DNA from: Roseburia intestinalis L1-82
GTDB lineage: Bacteria; Bacillota; Clostridia; Lachnospirales; Lachnospiraceae
Assembly: GCF_900537995.1 (NCBI RefSeq)
Contig: NZ_LR027880.1
Coordinates: forward strand, 391,001-455,000
DNA length: 64,000 nt
Direction: 5' to 3'
Below the pieces are notes generated by a model, which saw only the letters and a program-made list of their open reading frames with translations, made no database searches and was not told the DNA's origin. Positions 8,574 to 17,276 of the stretch are shown here, piece by piece. Positions within the stretch are counted from its first letter, which is position 1. Every line of letters starts with the position of its first letter. The position numbers and the translations under genes are program-made.

Positions 8574-11241
8574 GCTGAGTGACAGAATTATCCAGGTACT
8601 GATCCGGAAAGATGTTTCAATTCATGCACAGTTATTCCGCTTTATGTCGCTGCTTGGAACGATCGCGATGGCAGTGGGGGGAGTTTATACGCTTGCCGAG
8701 GGAATGGAGATAAAAAATGTCGCAGCATTATTTGCCGGGGCGCTTTTTATGGGCATGCTTTTCTGGGCAGGAAATAAATTCCAGCAATATGATCTCTGTT
8801 CTTTCATTCTGATGTCAGGGCTGAATGGAATTTTTCTTCCAGTTACGTTTCTGCGCTCCGGAGGCTTAAAAAGCGGTATGCCGCTTTGGTTTGTTCTTGG
8901 TTTCATCTCGCTTTTTTTCCTGCTGCGGGGGAAAAGTCTTGCCGCGGGAACTGTTATAACGATCATTGCGGATGCGTATTGTTTTTACACTGCATATGTT
9001 CATCCGGAACGGATCACTTATATGGAATCGGAATCTGTAGTTTATGGGGATATTATCGTGAGTGCGGTCATAACCATCTTTCTGACCTGTGCGTTTATGT
9101 TTATCCAGATCACACTCTCTGAATATCAGAGAAAAGAAAATGAAAAGCAGCAGGCGGAGTTAGTTGCCGCAATGAATACACAGAGCCGTTTCCTTGCAAA
9201 TATGAGCCATGAAATCCGTACGCCGATCAATACGATCATAGGATTAAATGAAATGACACTTCGGGAGGAGAATCTGTCAGACGATATTATTGAGAATGCC
9301 AATAATATCCAGAGTGCAAGTAAGATGCTTTTGTCCCTGATCAATGATATTTTAGACCTGTCCAAAATTGAGGCGGGGAAAATGGAAGTTGTTCCGGCGC
9401 GTTATGAGACAGGAGAATTATTCAGTGAAATTGTAAACACGACCTGGATCCGTGCACATGAGAAAAATCTGGAATTTTGTGTCAATGTATCTGAAAAACT
9501 GCCATCCATGCTTTATGGCGACGAGATGAGGATCAAACAGGTTTTAACCAATATTTTAAGTAATGCGATCAAGTATACGCAAAAGGGATCCGTCACGCTG
9601 TTTGTGGAGAGTGAGCAGACGGGAGCGGACGAAATCCTTTTAAAAATGGCTGTGATCGATACCGGTATGGGAATCCGTCAGGATGATATGAAATACCTGT
9701 TTGACAGTTTTAAACGGGTCAATGAAGGCAGCACAAAAGGAATCGAGGGAACAGGCCTTGGACTTTCTATCTGCAGCCAGCTTGTAAATCTGATGGGTGG
9801 TCAGATCACGGTTGACAGTATTTATCAGAAAGGTTCTACATTTACGATTACGATTCCACAGAAAATTGTAAATGCCACGCCGCTTGGAAATCTCAATTAT
9901 AATAGTTCATCAAGACATCAGAGATCCTCCTATAAAAAGAGTTTCGAAGCACCGGAAGCAAAAGTTCTTGTTGTGGATGACAATGATATGAATCTGCTTG
10001 TCGCTAAAAAACTGCTTCGGGAAACCAAAGTCCAGCTTGCATTGGCGCATAGTGGAATGGAATGTCTGAAGCTGACGGCAAAAAATAATTACGATGTGAT
10101 TTTTATGGATCACATGATGCCAGAGATGGATGGTGAAAAAACCATGGATCTGGTGCGCAACCAGCAGGGTGGATTCTGCCGCAAAACGCCGATTATTGCG
10201 CTGACTGCCAATGCAATGTCTGGTGCAGAAGAAAAGTATCGTAAAATGGGATTTTCTGATTATCTTGCGAAACCGATCAATGGAATCCTTTTTGAGGCAA
10301 TGCTTCTCCGTTATCTGCCAAAAGAGCGCATTGAATATATGATCGATCCGGATGAAGTCAGTGAGATGGACGGATTCCGTATTCTGGGCCAGAAGAAAAA
10401 GCAAAGGCTGATCGTCAGCACGGACAACGTTGTGGATCTGCCGAATGATGTGATCCGGCAGCTTGGAATACCGGTCATGCATTATTTTGTAAATACGGAA
10501 TATGGGCATTACGAGGATATGGTGGAAATCCATTCAGACAGTCTGCTGTCTTATATTGAAAAAGATCAGTATGCTAAGTCGGAAGCACCGACAGTCGGGG
10601 AATATGAGACATTTTTTGGAAATCTGCTTGAGGAGGCGGAACAGGTACTGCATATCAGTATTGCTTCAGGATCCGGAAAGGGATTTGAGAATGCAAGCCA
10701 GGCGGCAGCCGGATTTTCCCATGTGCAGGTGTTTGATTCCGGTCATTTGTCGAGTGGTACAGGCCTGATGGTTATGCATGCGGCGAATATGGTGCTGAAA
10801 AATAAGGATCTGGATGAAGTATTACAGAGTCTGGAAGCAATACAGCCTAAAATACAGACAAGCTTTATTTTAGACAGTTCGAAACAGCTTTACCGCAGTG
10901 GACTTTTAAATAAGCAGGTATGGAAAATGACAGAGATGCTGCAGTGTCATCCGGTTCTGGCATTGCACAAAAAGAAAATTGTACCGGCAGCGATCTTTTT
11001 TGGAAATACACAGGATGTTTATAAAAAATATATACACGCGCAGATGGCGCGATGGTCGCCGATTGATCAGAAAGTCTTATTTATAACATCTGCGGGTTGT
11101 TCGAAAGAGACGAAAGATATGATTTTAGAGGAAGTGCAAAAGTATAAAAAATTTGATCAGATCTACATGCAGGAGGCATCAGCAGCGATTACAAGTAACT
11201 GTGGAGCCGGCTGTTTTGGACTTATTTATATGCTGCAGTAA
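8566..11241 (+). CDS. Hybrid histidine kinase fused to a DegV (EDD, fatty-acid-binding) domain
   Basis: About 891 residues. Six hydrophobic segments (about 20-190), HisKA (His about 215, NMSHEIRTPINT), ATPase (ILSNAIKYT, DTGMGIRQDD, GTGLGLSIC), a receiver (Asp about 515, FMDHMMPEMDG), and from about residue 614 to the end a DegV-like domain: STDNVVDLPNDVIRQLGIPV, the SEAPTVGEYETFF box, ISIASGSGKGFENAS, VFDSGHLSSGTGLMVMHAA and a final ITSNCGAGCFGLIYML. Free-standing DegV/FakB proteins bind one long-chain fatty acid; here the domain takes the place of the HPt found in the preceding kinase. GGAGGT lies seven bases before the ATG at 8566, inside the end of the upstream gene, so the two kinases are coupled. 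The lipid-gated idea is inference. Confidence 0.88.
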   Translation: MSKLSDRIIQVLIRKDVSIHAQLFRFMSLLGTIAMAVGGVYTLAEGMEIKNVAALFAGALFMGMLFWAGNKFQQYDLCSFILMSGLNGIFLPVTFLRSGGLKSGMPLWFVLGFISLFFLLRGKSLAAGTVITIIADAYCFYTAYVHPERITYMESESVVYGDIIVSAVITIFLTCAFMFIQITLSEYQRKENEKQQAELVAAMNTQSRFLANMSHEIRTPINTIIGLNEMTLREENLSDDIIENANNIQSASKMLLSLINDILDLSKIEAGKMEVVPARYETGELFSEIVNTTWIRAHEKNLEFCVNVSEKLPSMLYGDEMRIKQVLTNILSNAIKYTQKGSVTLFVESEQTGADEILLKMAVIDTGMGIRQDDMKYLFDSFKRVNEGSTKGIEGTGLGLSICSQLVNLMGGQITVDSIYQKGSTFTITIPQKIVNATPLGNLNYNSSSRHQRSSYKKSFEAPEAKVLVVDDNDMNLLVAKKLLRETKVQLALAHSGMECLKLTAKNNYDVIFMDHMMPEMDGEKTMDLVRNQQGGFCRKTPIIALTANAMSGAEEKYRKMGFSDYLAKPINGILFEAMLLRYLPKERIEYMIDPDEVSEMDGFRILGQKKKQRLIVSTDNVVDLPNDVIRQLGIPVMHYFVNTEYGHYEDMVEIHSDSLLSYIEKDQYAKSEAPTVGEYETFFGNLLEEAEQVLHISIASGSGKGFENASQAAAGFSHVQVFDSGHLSSGTGLMVMHAANMVLKNKDLDEVLQSLEAIQPKIQTSFILDSSKQLYRSGLLNKQVWKMTEMLQCHPVLALHKKKIVPAAIFFGNTQDVYKKYIHAQMARWSPIDQKVLFITSAGCSKETKDMILEEVQKYKKFDQIYMQEASAAITSNCGAGCFGLIYMLQ

Positions 11242-11262
11242 AATTTGGTCTGAAAAACAGTA

Positions 11263-11290
11263 TTGACATTTTAAGAAAGCGTGTTATACT
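11263..11290 (+). promoter_or_regulatory. Sigma-70-type promoter of the rib operon
   Basis: TTGACA at 11263-11268 and TATACT at 11285-11290 are separated by 16 bases, about 25 bases upstream of the FMN riboswitch. Confidence 0.85.
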
Positions 11291-11312
11291 CAGACACATA
11301 AAAATAGAATAT

Positions 11313-11420
11313 GATCTTCAGGGCAGGGTGTGATTCCCTACCGGTGGTATAGCCCACGAGCCGTAAGGCATGATTCGGTGTAATTCCGAAGCCGACAGTA
11401 TAGTCTGGATGAAAGAAGAT
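11313..11420 (+). promoter_or_regulatory. FMN riboswitch (RFN element)
   Basis: The stretch carries the conserved RFN blocks in order: ATCTTCAGGGCAGGGTG, ATTCCCTACCGGTGG, AGCCCACGAGCC, TGATTCGGTG, ATTCCGAAGCCGACAG and AGTCTGGATGAAAGAAGAT, with outer ATCTTC/GAAGAT closing the P1 helix. It binds flavin mononucleotide. A U-rich terminator hairpin follows at 11478 and ribD starts further downstream, so it should switch the rib operon off by premature termination when FMN is high. Confidence 0.96.
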
Positions 11421-11477
11421 ATGGATAAGCAGGATTTAAAGGATCGTTTTAAACGGTTGGTAAGATAATGCATACAT

Positions 11478-11514
11478 GGCTCTGAAATAGTTTTATTTCA
11501 GAGTCTTTTTATTT
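11478..11514 (+). terminator. Riboswitch-controlled intrinsic terminator
   Basis: CTCTGAAATA and TATTTCAGAG form a ten-base stem with a short loop, followed by TCTTTTTATTT. It lies about 60 bases after the FMN aptamer and is the expected expression platform. Confidence 0.8.
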
Positions 11515-11657
11515 GTGACAATAGAATGTTCGCGGAGCGCGTATTTTATTGCTGCAAAAATTAGATATCCTGCCGGATATCAGAAACGGAAAAAAGTTTC
11601 GCATGGTATCCCGGTTTTTAAAATATGTCATTTTAGAAATCCCTAAAATCCGGTTTT

Positions 11658-11694
11658 AAGAAGCTCTGAACGATCGTGTTCAGAGCTTCTTTTT
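11658..11694 (+). terminator. Second intrinsic terminator before ribD
   Basis: AGAAGCTCTGAAC pairs perfectly with GTTCAGAGCTTCT and runs into TTTTT. It shares GCTCTGAA...TTCAGAG with the first terminator at 11478, so the leader contains two related terminators in tandem ahead of ribD. Confidence 0.8.
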
Positions 11695-11784
11695 ATGGCA
11701 ATAGAATATTCCCGGAGCGTGTATTCTATCGTCATGAAGCAACAGAGATTGCAGATTTTATCTTGCAGGAAAGGGAAGGTATTC

Positions 11785-12885
11785 ATGCAGCAGGAAAGAT
11801 ATATGCGCCGGGCAATGGAACTTGCAGAGCTTGGCAGAGGATGGACAAAGACAAATCCGGTGGTCGGTGCGGTTCTTGTAAAAGAGGACAGAATCATCGG
11901 GGAAGGCTATCATAAAAAATTTGGCGGACTTCACGCAGAGCGGGAAGCGCTGGCGGATTGCAGGAGCAGGGGAGAGGATCCGGCAGGAGCAGATCTTTAT
12001 GTGACATTAGAACCGTGCTGCCATTACGGGAAAACGCCTCCGTGTACACAGGCGGTCATAGAAGCCGGGATCAGCCATGTGTTTGTTGGGGCGGAAGACA
12101 TCAATCCGCTTGTGGCGGGAGCCGGGATCCGGCAGTTAAGGGAGCAGGGCATCCTGGTGACGGAAGGAGTTTTACAGGAGGAATGTGAGTACCAAAATCG
12201 GGTATTTTTTCATTATATCCAGACAAAACTGCCCTATGTGCGGATGAAATATGCGATGACACTGGATGGAAAAATAGCGTCGGCATCCGGAAAATCGCAA
12301 TGGATCACCGGAGAGGCGGCAAGAGAACAGGTACACCGCATGCGGCATGAAATGACCGGAATCATGGTTGGGGCAGGCACGGTAATCGCGGATGATCCAA
12401 TGTTAAACTGCCGTCTGCCGCAGACAAAAGACCCGGTCAGGATCGTCTGTGATACGACATTGCGGATACCGCTTAAGAGCCGGATCGTGCAGACTGCAGA
12501 GGAGCAGAATACCATCATTGCAACCTGCTGTCAGGATGAGGCGAAGATCAGGGAATATCAGAAATATGGATGCCGGATCATAGTGACAGAACATGCGGAT
12601 GGAAAAGTGGATTTAAAAGAACTGATGCGGCAGCTCGGAGCAGACGGGATCGAGAGCGTATTGCTTGAGGGCGGTGCCATGCTGAACTGGTCGGCGTTAG
12701 AAGCCGGGATCGTCAATGAGGTGTATGCGTATGTGGCACCGAAACTGTTTGGCGGAGCAGATGCCAAAAGTCCGGTTGCAGGAATAGGCGTGGATTATCC
12801 CGATGACGCGTATTGCCTGGTCAGTCAGAGGGTACAGCAGGTGGGGGAGGACATTCTGATCGCCGGGGAACTGAAAAATAAATGA
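11785..12885 (+). CDS. ribD: Bifunctional diaminohydroxyphosphoribosylaminopyrimidine deaminase / reductase
   Basis: The 366-residue product joins a zinc cytidine-deaminase-like domain (about 1-145; HAERE, PCCHYGKTPPC zinc ligands) and an NADPH reductase domain (about 148-366; MTLDGKIAS, LLEGGAMLNWS). It carries out the second and third steps of the pyrimidine branch of riboflavin synthesis. ATG 11785 is chosen because GGGAAGG stands upstream and the length then matches the family; upstream in-frame ATGs lie in the hairpin leader. It is the first gene of the FMN-controlled operon. Confidence 0.95.
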   Translation: MQQERYMRRAMELAELGRGWTKTNPVVGAVLVKEDRIIGEGYHKKFGGLHAEREALADCRSRGEDPAGADLYVTLEPCCHYGKTPPCTQAVIEAGISHVFVGAEDINPLVAGAGIRQLREQGILVTEGVLQEECEYQNRVFFHYIQTKLPYVRMKYAMTLDGKIASASGKSQWITGEAAREQVHRMRHEMTGIMVGAGTVIADDPMLNCRLPQTKDPVRIVCDTTLRIPLKSRIVQTAEEQNTIIATCCQDEAKIREYQKYGCRIIVTEHADGKVDLKELMRQLGADGIESVLLEGGAMLNWSALEAGIVNEVYAYVAPKLFGGADAKSPVAGIGVDYPDDAYCLVSQRVQQVGEDILIAGELKNK

Positions 12886-12944
12886 GAGGGAAACAGATAC
12901 ATAAGGTTTTGAACATACCGTAAAAAGCAGGGAGGGGAGAAAAC

Positions 12945-13592
12945 TTGTTTACAGGAATTGTGGAAGAGGTCGGAAGGATCATAACAGCAGACCGGAAAGG
13001 CAATTCTGCCAGACTGAAAATAGAGGCAGAAAAAGTATTAGAGGATATCAAAATTGGTGACAGCATTGCCGTAAATGGAATCTGTCTTACAGTGACATCT
13101 TTTGGAAAAAACTATTTTACCGCCGATGTAATGCACGAAACGCTGCGGAGGTCATCGATTGGAGAAGCAGCGGCGGGAAGTCCGGTGAACCTGGAACGTG
13201 CGATGGCGGCAAACGGCAGATTTGGCGGTCATATCGTGACAGGACATATTGACGGAACCGGAACGATCTGTGAGGTCAAATCAGACGAAATCGCGATTTG
13301 TTATTCCATGAAAGCACCGGAGAAGATCATGCACTACATTGTTGAAAAGGGTTCTGTCGCGGTGGATGGGATCAGCCTTACGGTTGCAAAAACGACACAG
13401 ACGAGTTTTATGGTGTCTGTCATCCCGCATACGGCGCAGTGTACGGTTCTTGCACACAAAAAGGCGGGGGATACGGTAAATCTGGAAAATGACTGTATCG
13501 GGAAGTACATTGAGCATTTTTTGAACCGGAAGAAAGAAAAAACAACGGAGAGTAAGATCACGAAGGAATTTTTACTTTCCAACGGATTTTGA
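12945..13592 (+). CDS. ribE: Riboflavin synthase, alpha subunit
   Basis: 215 residues with the doubled lumazine-binding barrel: first repeat from FTGIVEEVG, second from [20 protein letters not shown]. It dismutates two 6,7-dimethyl-8-ribityllumazine molecules to riboflavin. The start is TTG with GGAGGGGAG upstream; the family begins MFTGIVE at exactly this point, which fixes the start. The C-terminal 25 residues are Lys/Thr-rich. The end nearly abuts ribBA. Confidence 0.94.
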   Translation: MFTGIVEEVGRIITADRKGNSARLKIEAEKVLEDIKIGDSIAVNGICLTVTSFGKNYFTADVMHETLRRSSIGEAAAGSPVNLERAMAANGRFGGHIVTGHIDGTGTICEVKSDEIAICYSMKAPEKIMHYIVEKGSVAVDGISLTVAKTTQTSFMVSVIPHTAQCTVLAHKKAGDTVNLENDCIGKYIEHFLNRKKEKTTESKITKEFLLSNGF

Positions 13593-13606
13593 AAGGAAGA
13601 AGTATA

Positions 13607-14809
13607 ATGAGGAAATTTGATACAGTGGAACAGGCATTGGAAGAATTGAAAAAAGGAAAAATTATTCTTGTGACAGATGATGAAGACCGTGAGAATGAAG
13701 GGGACTTTATCTGCGCGGCAGAGTTTGCAACGACAGAAAATCTGAATTTTATGGCGACATATGGAAAAGGGTTGATCTGTATGCCGATGTCAAAGGAGAT
13801 TTGTGAAAGATTAAAACTCCCGCAGATGGTGGCAGACAATACAGACAACCATGAGACCGCATTTACCGTATCGATCGATTATGCCGGTACAACGACCGGA
13901 ATTTCGGCGGAGGAACGCGGCATGACAGCAAGGCACTGCATCAGTGAGGATGCAAAACCGGAAGACTTTCGCAGACCGGGACACATGTTTCCTCTGCTTG
14001 CAAAAAAGAATGGTGTGTTAGAACGTAACGGTCATACAGAAGCGGTCGTTGACCTGATGCGTCTTGCGGGCTTAAAAGAATGTGGACTGTGCTGTGAAAT
14101 CATGCGTGAGGACGGAACAATGATGCGTACAACAGAACTCATGGAACTTGCAGAAAAATGGAATATCTGTTTTATCACGATCGCGGCAATTCAGGAGTAC
14201 CGCAAAAAACATGAGAAACTGGTAGAGTGCGCAGCAGTCGCAAAACTCCCGACAAAATATGGAGAATTTAAAGCGTATGGTTATCAGAATATTTTAAACG
14301 GGGAACATCATGTTGCGCTGGTAAAAGGTGAGATCGGAGACGGAGAGGATGTGCTGTGCCGTGTACACTCCGAGTGCCTGACGGGAGATGTATTCGGATC
14401 CCTTCGGTGTGACTGCGGGGAACAGCTTGCTGCGGCAATGGAACAGATCGAAAAAGAAGGCCGCGGAATCCTGCTTTATATGCGGCAGGAGGGAAGAGGC
14501 ATCGGGTTACTGAACAAGCTGCGCGCCTATACATTGCAGGAGGAAGGAATGGATACGTTAGAGGCGAACCTTGCGCTCGGTTTTGCAGGGGATGAGCGGG
14601 AGTATTACATTGGAGCACAGATCTTAAAAGATCTCGGAGTAAAAACACTGCGGCTTCTGACCAATAACCCGGATAAAGTTTACCAGTTGAAAGATTATGG
14701 CATGGAAATCAAAGAGCGCGTGCCGATCCAGATGAAGGCGACACCGTATGATCTGTTTTATCTGCGGACAAAACAGGAAAAGATGGGGCATATGCTTCGT
14801 TTTGAATAA
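13607..14809 (+). CDS. ribBA: Bifunctional DHBP synthase / GTP cyclohydrolase II
   Basis: 400 residues. The N-terminal RibB domain (1-205; [16 protein letters not shown] acidic metal loop, GHTEAVVDL) makes 3,4-dihydroxy-2-butanone 4-phosphate; the C-terminal RibA domain (206-400; [18 protein letters not shown] zinc site, RQEGRGIGL) opens GTP. Both active sites look intact. AAAGGAAG lies upstream of ATG 13607. Third gene of the rib operon. Confidence 0.95.
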   Translation: MRKFDTVEQALEELKKGKIILVTDDEDRENEGDFICAAEFATTENLNFMATYGKGLICMPMSKEICERLKLPQMVADNTDNHETAFTVSIDYAGTTTGISAEERGMTARHCISEDAKPEDFRRPGHMFPLLAKKNGVLERNGHTEAVVDLMRLAGLKECGLCCEIMREDGTMMRTTELMELAEKWNICFITIAAIQEYRKKHEKLVECAAVAKLPTKYGEFKAYGYQNILNGEHHVALVKGEIGDGEDVLCRVHSECLTGDVFGSLRCDCGEQLAAAMEQIEKEGRGILLYMRQEGRGIGLLNKLRAYTLQEEGMDTLEANLALGFAGDEREYYIGAQILKDLGVKTLRLLTNNPDKVYQLKDYGMEIKERVPIQMKATPYDLFYLRTKQEKMGHMLRFE

Positions 14810-14880
14810 GAGGATAAATATAATATTAAGTATCTATGGTATCAACCTGACATCAACATTATAAAAAAGGAGATAAAAAA

Positions 14881-15351
14881 ATGAACGTTTTAGAAGGAAA
14901 ATTAACAGGGGCAGAGGACATTAAGATTGGGATCGTGGCAGCGAGGTTTAATGAATTTATCGTGTCAAGACTGATCGGGGGTGCACTTGACGGGTTGAAG
15001 CGCCATGATGTACCGGAGGAGCAGATTGATCTGGCATGGGTGCCGGGGGCATTTGAAATACCGGTGATCGCAGAGAAGATGGCGGCAAGCGGAAAGTATG
15101 ATGCGGTGATCTGCCTTGGGGCAGTGATACGCGGGGCAACGAGCCATTATGATTATGTGTGCAGTGAAGTTTCCAAAGGGATTGCAAGTGTTTCCTTACA
15201 GAGCAAAATTCCGGTTATGTTTGGCATCCTTACGACAGACAATATTGAACAGGCAATCGAGCGTGCCGGAAGCAAGGCGGGAAATAAGGGATATGAATGC
15301 GCTGTGGGTGCGATCGAGATGGTGAATCTGATGCGTGTAATGGAAAAGTAA
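14881..15351 (+). CDS. ribH: 6,7-dimethyl-8-ribityllumazine synthase
   Basis: 156 residues, normal length for the shell-forming lumazine synthase. Substrate motifs are present: [35 protein letters not shown] with the catalytic His, and [23 protein letters not shown] precedes the start. Last gene of the rib operon; the spacer from ribBA (71 bases) has no clear hairpin. The sequence after its stop changes to insertion-sequence remnant. Confidence 0.95.
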   Translation: MNVLEGKLTGAEDIKIGIVAARFNEFIVSRLIGGALDGLKRHDVPEEQIDLAWVPGAFEIPVIAEKMAASGKYDAVICLGAVIRGATSHYDYVCSEVSKGIASVSLQSKIPVMFGILTTDNIEQAIERAGSKAGNKGYECAVGAIEMVNLMRVMEK

Positions 15352-15430
15352 AGAAGAGACCAGGCGGGGCCAGATGTTTCTGGATTCTAAGCTGCCTTAA
15401 AAATGGTTCGTTCCAGGATTCTAATTAAAA

Positions 15431-15738
15431 GGGAGCATCCCAAAGTTTGTGTAAACCTCCAAACTGATGTAAGATAAAATTACTCAGCTTGGAGGTTATT
15501 TTTATGGCAAGAAGAAAAGACAGCCCACAAAAAGCAGCAATGAGAGAAATTTGAAGAGCGTCTGAACGGACGCAACCTGTAAAACCAGCTTGTTTTGGGC
15601 AGGTCTTATTGACATGCCCAAAAACTCCTGTATAATGCAGATATGGGCAGAATCCGGAAAATCGACTCTGCCCATTTGTAACTATTCACAAATCTTATAT
15701 CAGTTTTTAGCGTTTACACAAAACTTGAAACGGTCTCG
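15431..15738 (+). mobile_element. Remnant or deletion derivative of an IS256-like element
   Basis: Terminal inverted repeats are visible: left CCCAAAGTTTGTGTAAAC (about 15439-15456) and right GTTTACACAAAACTTG (about 15712-15727). After the left repeat and a GGAGG site a frame opens at 15504 with MARRKDSPQKAAMREI and stops at 15552; that start is typical of IS256-family transposases. The rest of the transposase gene is gone. Family assignment rests on the short N-terminus and on the terminal repeats, so it is tentative. Confidence 0.5.
15609..15668 (+). promoter_or_regulatory. Consensus promoter followed by a hairpin inside the IS remnant
   Basis: TTGACA (15609-15614) and TATAAT (15631-15636) are both perfect sigma-70 boxes with a 16-base spacer. 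An inverted repeat TTTTGGGCA/TGCCCAAAA flanks the -35 box, and the expected transcript begins near a nine-base stem (ATGGGCAGA/TCTGCCCAT). No open frame follows on the plus strand, so it may drive a short RNA, be an orphan promoter, or read into the converging genes as antisense. Confidence 0.45.
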
Positions 15739-15826
15739 GGGCTGTCAAACTATCTGATTAAAATCAGCAGTGTCTCAGCTCCTTTTTTATAGATTTTTCT
15801 ATATCTTGAATGATTGCAAAACTGTA

Positions 15827-16477
15827 TTACTGACTCAAGGTTCGAACCACATCCTTATATCGTTCCGATTTGCTTACTTTATCCTCTTTTGTGACACCGT
15901 AATATCTGTATATATCTTTATAGATACTCTGAAAGTTTTTAACCACCTTTTTATTTCCACCAGCCCCACCGCCAATATATGCATATTTTTTTTCGATAAC
16001 AATATACATGGTATCATTGATATCATCAAATGCTTTTTTGAATTTATGAAAGTCAATATCAAATTCTGTCGAAGGGATTTCCATTGCCCTCTGCATTCGC
16101 TCCTCGCTTTGCCTGATATAAGCCTCCACATCTTTTGGCGATTCGCTCTTTAATTTAGGACATGCAGTAGATTCTCCTAATAATTCTGGAGCATATTGAA
16201 TGATAAAAGAGGCTCTCATCTGCTGATATTCTTCTGGAAATTCTTCAGCATCCTTATCGACTTCAGCAAACCTATATCTATTTACGATATACTCTATTAC
16301 TTCATCCAAACTATGACTTTCACATGAAAGGGTTTTATCCACATAGAACCGCTTAATTTTATTTTTTGCTCTTTGAATTTTCTGTTTTAGAGTAAGTTTT
16401 GCATTTTTCTTAAAAAAAATGGAGGTCGGTCCATCGGCTCCTCCAATAACAGAAACTGCGCTCGCGCTTTTTTTCAT
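15827..16477 (-). CDS. Unknown protein with a GGADGPTS leader motif
   Basis: About 216 residues, function not recognised. The first 25 residues contain SVIGGADGPTSIFF. The GGADGPT string is otherwise known from the sodium-binding region of the beta subunits of Na+-pumping decarboxylases, but here it is not in a membrane helix bundle: the rest is charged, soluble and Lys/Glu/Tyr-rich, with a Gly-rich loop YIGGGAGGN near residue 175. It looks like a short leader attached to a cytoplasmic domain. It is the last gene of a minus-strand group and lies between an IS remnant and a membrane zincin. A GTG six bases upstream (16483) is an alternative start. Confidence 0.6.
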   Translation of the reverse strand: MKKSASAVSVIGGADGPTSIFFKKNAKLTLKQKIQRAKNKIKRFYVDKTLSCESHSLDEVIEYIVNRYRFAEVDKDAEEFPEEYQQMRASFIIQYAPELLGESTACPKLKSESPKDVEAYIRQSEERMQRAMEIPSTEFDIDFHKFKKAFDDINDTMYIVIEKKYAYIGGGAGGNKKVVKNFQSIYKDIYRYYGVTKEDKVSKSERYKDVVRTLSQ

Positions 16478-16527
16478 AAACACCTGTCCTATTCAAAATA
16501 AAATTTATCATCCTAATAAACTGGAAT

Positions 16528-17121
16528 TTACGATACCTTATACATATCGTTTTTATAAAACATTATTGCATCTTTTTTATTTGCATTTTTTAAGACAATA
16601 AAAACATTATATACATCGGGAAATGGCGAAACCATACCCATACATGACATGCCAAACATTAGTCCATTTAGTTCTCTATATTCTGCCGGACTAACAATAA
16701 AAATCAATAATGGTATTATTCCAAGCACAAATGGTAATAGGCACATTACAATAAACCTTCTTCGCTTCAGAGGATATGATGCTAATGCAACAAATGATAT
16801 CTTACCCGTTATTTTACCTATCGTAACCAGTGCGTTTCTCGGATAGACAATCCCATGTAACCACTCGTGTATCACCAAACAAATATACCCCAGGCAAAAA
16901 CCAATCAAAATAAATACATGCGAAATAACAACTGTCTTGTTCATAACTGTTTTACACAGCATCGTTACAAACATTAAAATACATAATACCGCTGCAATAG
17001 GTGCCGCTTTTTTCATCATCTCTTCAATGCTCTGAGGTGTTTCTATTTTAACAGCATTCTTTGGTAAAATACCTGTCTGATACTCACTTATATCTTCAAT
17101 AGACATTTTTAATTTTATCAT
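16528..17121 (-). CDS. DUF3267-like membrane protein with zincin motif
   Basis: About 197 residues with four or five membrane helices and the motif VIHEWLHGIV (HExxH) at about residues 85-94, inside or next to the second hydrophobic segment. This is the arrangement of the DUF3267 putative zinc peptidases. Helices follow at SFVALASY and FIVMCLLPFVLGIIPLLIF. GGAGGT stands nine bases before ATG 17121. Substrate unknown. Lower G+C than the neighbouring operons and the minus-strand position suggest it came with the accessory patch. Confidence 0.7.
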   Translation of the reverse strand: MIKLKMSIEDISEYQTGILPKNAVKIETPQSIEEMMKKAAPIAAVLCILMFVTMLCKTVMNKTVVISHVFILIGFCLGYICLVIHEWLHGIVYPRNALVTIGKITGKISFVALASYPLKRRRFIVMCLLPFVLGIIPLLIFIVSPAEYRELNGLMFGMSCMGMVSPFPDVYNVFIVLKNANKKDAIMFYKNDMYKVS

Positions 17122-17276
17122 TACCAATTCACCTCCAAAAAGAGTAACAAACTCCGATTGTTGCTTACATTATACTTCGTCCATCTCTCTAAGGACAGTG
17201 GGATGTTGTGATGAAAGTGAAAGAGATCGCTTACCTGTCAGACAATTCATCTTACTATATTTTTTGCACGATAAAT

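Larger units (their letters stand above)
11478..11739 (+). repeat. Two tandem copies of a terminator plus CGGAGCG hairpin in the rib leader
   Basis: Copy 1 (11478-11552) and copy 2 (11658-11739) have the same order: a terminator stem with GCTCTGAA/TTCAGAG, a T run, then CAATAGAAT, a loop TTC(G/C)CGGAGCG and an arm GTATT(T/C)TAT. In copy 2 the arms ATAGAATA and TATTCTAT pair perfectly around the loop. The copies are about 180 bases apart and diverged, with an unrelated stretch holding a small palindrome (ATATCC-GGATAT) between them. The ten-mer TTCGCGGAGC of copy 1 also occurs at 25265, in another hairpin-rich spacer. Confidence 0.6.

Noticed and set aside
15770..16153. 127-residue plus-strand frame
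   Set aside because: It is the shadow of the minus-strand GGADGPTS gene, which has the better start and composition.
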